Notes under the pieces: generated by a model
What the model was told of the DNA's origin: nothing
Seen by the model: only the letters and a program-made list of their open reading frames with translations
Databases searched by the model: none
In this document: piece by piece, positions 8,062 to 8,291 of the stretch
Position numbering within the stretch: the stretch's first letter is position 1
Layout: the number at the start of each line of letters is the position of its first letter
Assembly: GCA_004297645.1 (NCBI GenBank)
Contig: SCUG01000439.1
Coordinates: 1-8,291 of the forward strand
DNA length: 8,291 nt
Reading direction: 5' to 3'
Source of the DNA: Saprospiraceae bacterium
Lineage (GTDB): Bacteria > Bacteroidota > Bacteroidia > Chitinophagales > Saprospiraceae
Program-made: the position numbers and the translations under genes

Positions 8062-8171
8062 GGCTTGTGGTTTACTAATGATGCGAAGGTGTATGTTGTG
8101 AGGTATTGCCCCGTTGCCGGGGAAAGTAGTTTGTGGGTACTATTGTTTGAGAAGTGAACTATTGTGCAAGC
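8062..8171 (-). promoter_or_regulatory. Upstream region of the alpha-2-macroglobulin gene with a direct repeat and a small hairpin
   Basis: The transcript start should lie here or in the structured element to the right. Visible items: an 8-base direct repeat ACTATTGT at 8139-8146 and 8158-8165, start to start 19 bases, and a 5-bp GC hairpin (CCCCG 8109-8113 / CGGGG 8118-8122, loop TTGC) that would sit in the 5' leader about 48 bases before the ATG. No good match to the Bacteroidota promoter consensus (TTG, ~19-21 bases, TAnnTTTG) was found and there is no clear Shine-Dalgarno. The repeat could be a regulator site, but no known operator is recognised. Confidence 0.3.
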
Positions 8172-8190
8172 AACGTGCGCAAAATAAGAT

Positions 8191-8229
8191 GTGTGTTTTT
8201 TCGGCGGCTTCGCCGCCGAAAAAACACAC
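8191..8229. repeat. Hairpin 1 of the right-edge element (18 bp, TTC loop)
   Basis: Perfect 18-bp stem: 8191-8208 (GTGTGTTTTTTCGGCGGC) pairs with 8212-8229, loop TTC at 8209-8211. On the minus strand the tip reads GGCGAAGCC, which contains GCGAAGC, a heptamer known to form an exceptionally stable DNA mini-hairpin. The T6 run precedes and the A6 run follows the GC core on both strands, the reverse of an intrinsic terminator. Confidence 0.9.
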
Positions 8230-8233
8230 CCTT

Positions 8234-8272
8234 GTTCTTTTTGAGGCCGCCGGAGGCGGCCTCAAAAAGAAC
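8234..8272. repeat. Hairpin 2 of the right-edge element (18 bp, GGA loop)
   Basis: Perfect 18-bp stem: 8234-8251 (GTTCTTTTTGAGGCCGCC) pairs with 8255-8272, loop GGA at 8252-8254. It has the same stem and loop lengths as hairpin 1, the same plan (T-run outside, GC core inside) and the shared core hexamer GCCGCC/GGCGGC, but otherwise a different sequence. The shared hexamers allow alternative pairing between the two hairpins. Confidence 0.9.
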
Positions 8273-8291
8273 ATCTTATTTCGAACACGTT

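Larger units (their letters stand above)
8172..8291. repeat. Composite inverted-repeat element with two hairpins (T-shaped), cut by the window edge
   Basis: Two diverged units face each other. From the left: AACGTG (8172-8177), 4 nt, AAATAAGATGT (8182-8192), running into hairpin 1. From the right on the minus strand: AACGTG (8291-8286), 4 nt, AAATAAGATGT (8281-8271), running into hairpin 2. As a fold, 8182-8190 pairs with 8273-8281 (9 bp), hairpins 1 and 2 abut this stem with no spacer, and only CCTT (8230-8233) separates them. Between 8182 and 8281, 90 of 100 bases are paired. The outer AACGTG/CACGTT arms add 6 bp across a mostly mismatched 4x4 loop. The last base of the window is still paired, so the element may extend beyond it. 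It has no coding capacity. Architecture suggests a REPIN-like doublet or a small palindromic element; this is inference. Confidence 0.85.

Noticed and set aside
8191..8272. The two GC hairpins as a bidirectional intrinsic terminator.
   Set aside because: On both strands the T-run precedes and the A-run follows each GC core, both inside the stem, so no U-tract follows a stem in either direction. The outer stem's T-rich arm is a poor substitute.
8172..8291. CRISPR repeat, integron attC site or tRNA-like fold at the right edge.
   Set aside because: There is no regular repeat-spacer pattern, no attC core sites or nearby integrase, and the two long perfect triloop hairpins do not fit a tRNA cloverleaf.

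Overview
The window reads as a chromosomal stretch from a member of the Bacteroidota. The basis is the Bacteroidota-type domain layout and motifs of the large alpha-2-macroglobulin, its lipoprotein start, the fused gamma-alpha form of the 2-oxoacid oxidoreductase, no obvious Shine-Dalgarno before either gene, and short AT-rich intergenic repeats. A Saprospiria-like lineage (Haliscomenobacter/Lewinella type) is a guess. No rRNA, tRNA, CRISPR array, transposase or phage gene was seen.

Layout from left to right: (1) 1-95 is an AT-rich edge with an imperfect inverted repeat. (2) 96-2012, minus strand, is a complete 2-oxoacid:acceptor (ferredoxin) oxidoreductase alpha subunit of the korA/porA type with the gamma domain fused at its N-terminus. 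Its last ~14 codons and stop lie in a heptanucleotide tandem repeat (98-139). (3) 2013-2373 is intergenic, with a second, unrelated heptanucleotide tract (2207-2255) and a 14-bp hairpin just past the next gene's stop. (4) 2374-8061, minus strand, is a complete 1895-residue alpha-2-macroglobulin-family lipoprotein with an intact CxEQ thioester motif. (5) 8062-8171 is its upstream region. (6) 8172-8291 is a highly structured non-coding element that reaches the window edge.

The two genes point the same way but are separated by ~360 bases holding a likely terminator, so they are probably separate transcription units with unrelated jobs: central carbon/ferredoxin metabolism and cell-envelope protease defence. 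Partners often found next to such genes (a korB-type beta subunit; PbpC) are not visible here.

The most unusual item is the right-edge element. It consists of two diverged units in inverted orientation. Each begins with the same head (AACGTG, 4 nt, AAATAAGATGT) and runs into a perfect 18-bp hairpin with a 3-nt loop. Folded together they form a T-shaped (three-way junction) structure in which 90 of the 100 central bases are paired. It does not look like an intrinsic terminator. It resembles in architecture a REPIN/REP doublet or a small non-autonomous palindromic element. No protein-coding novel system is evident.
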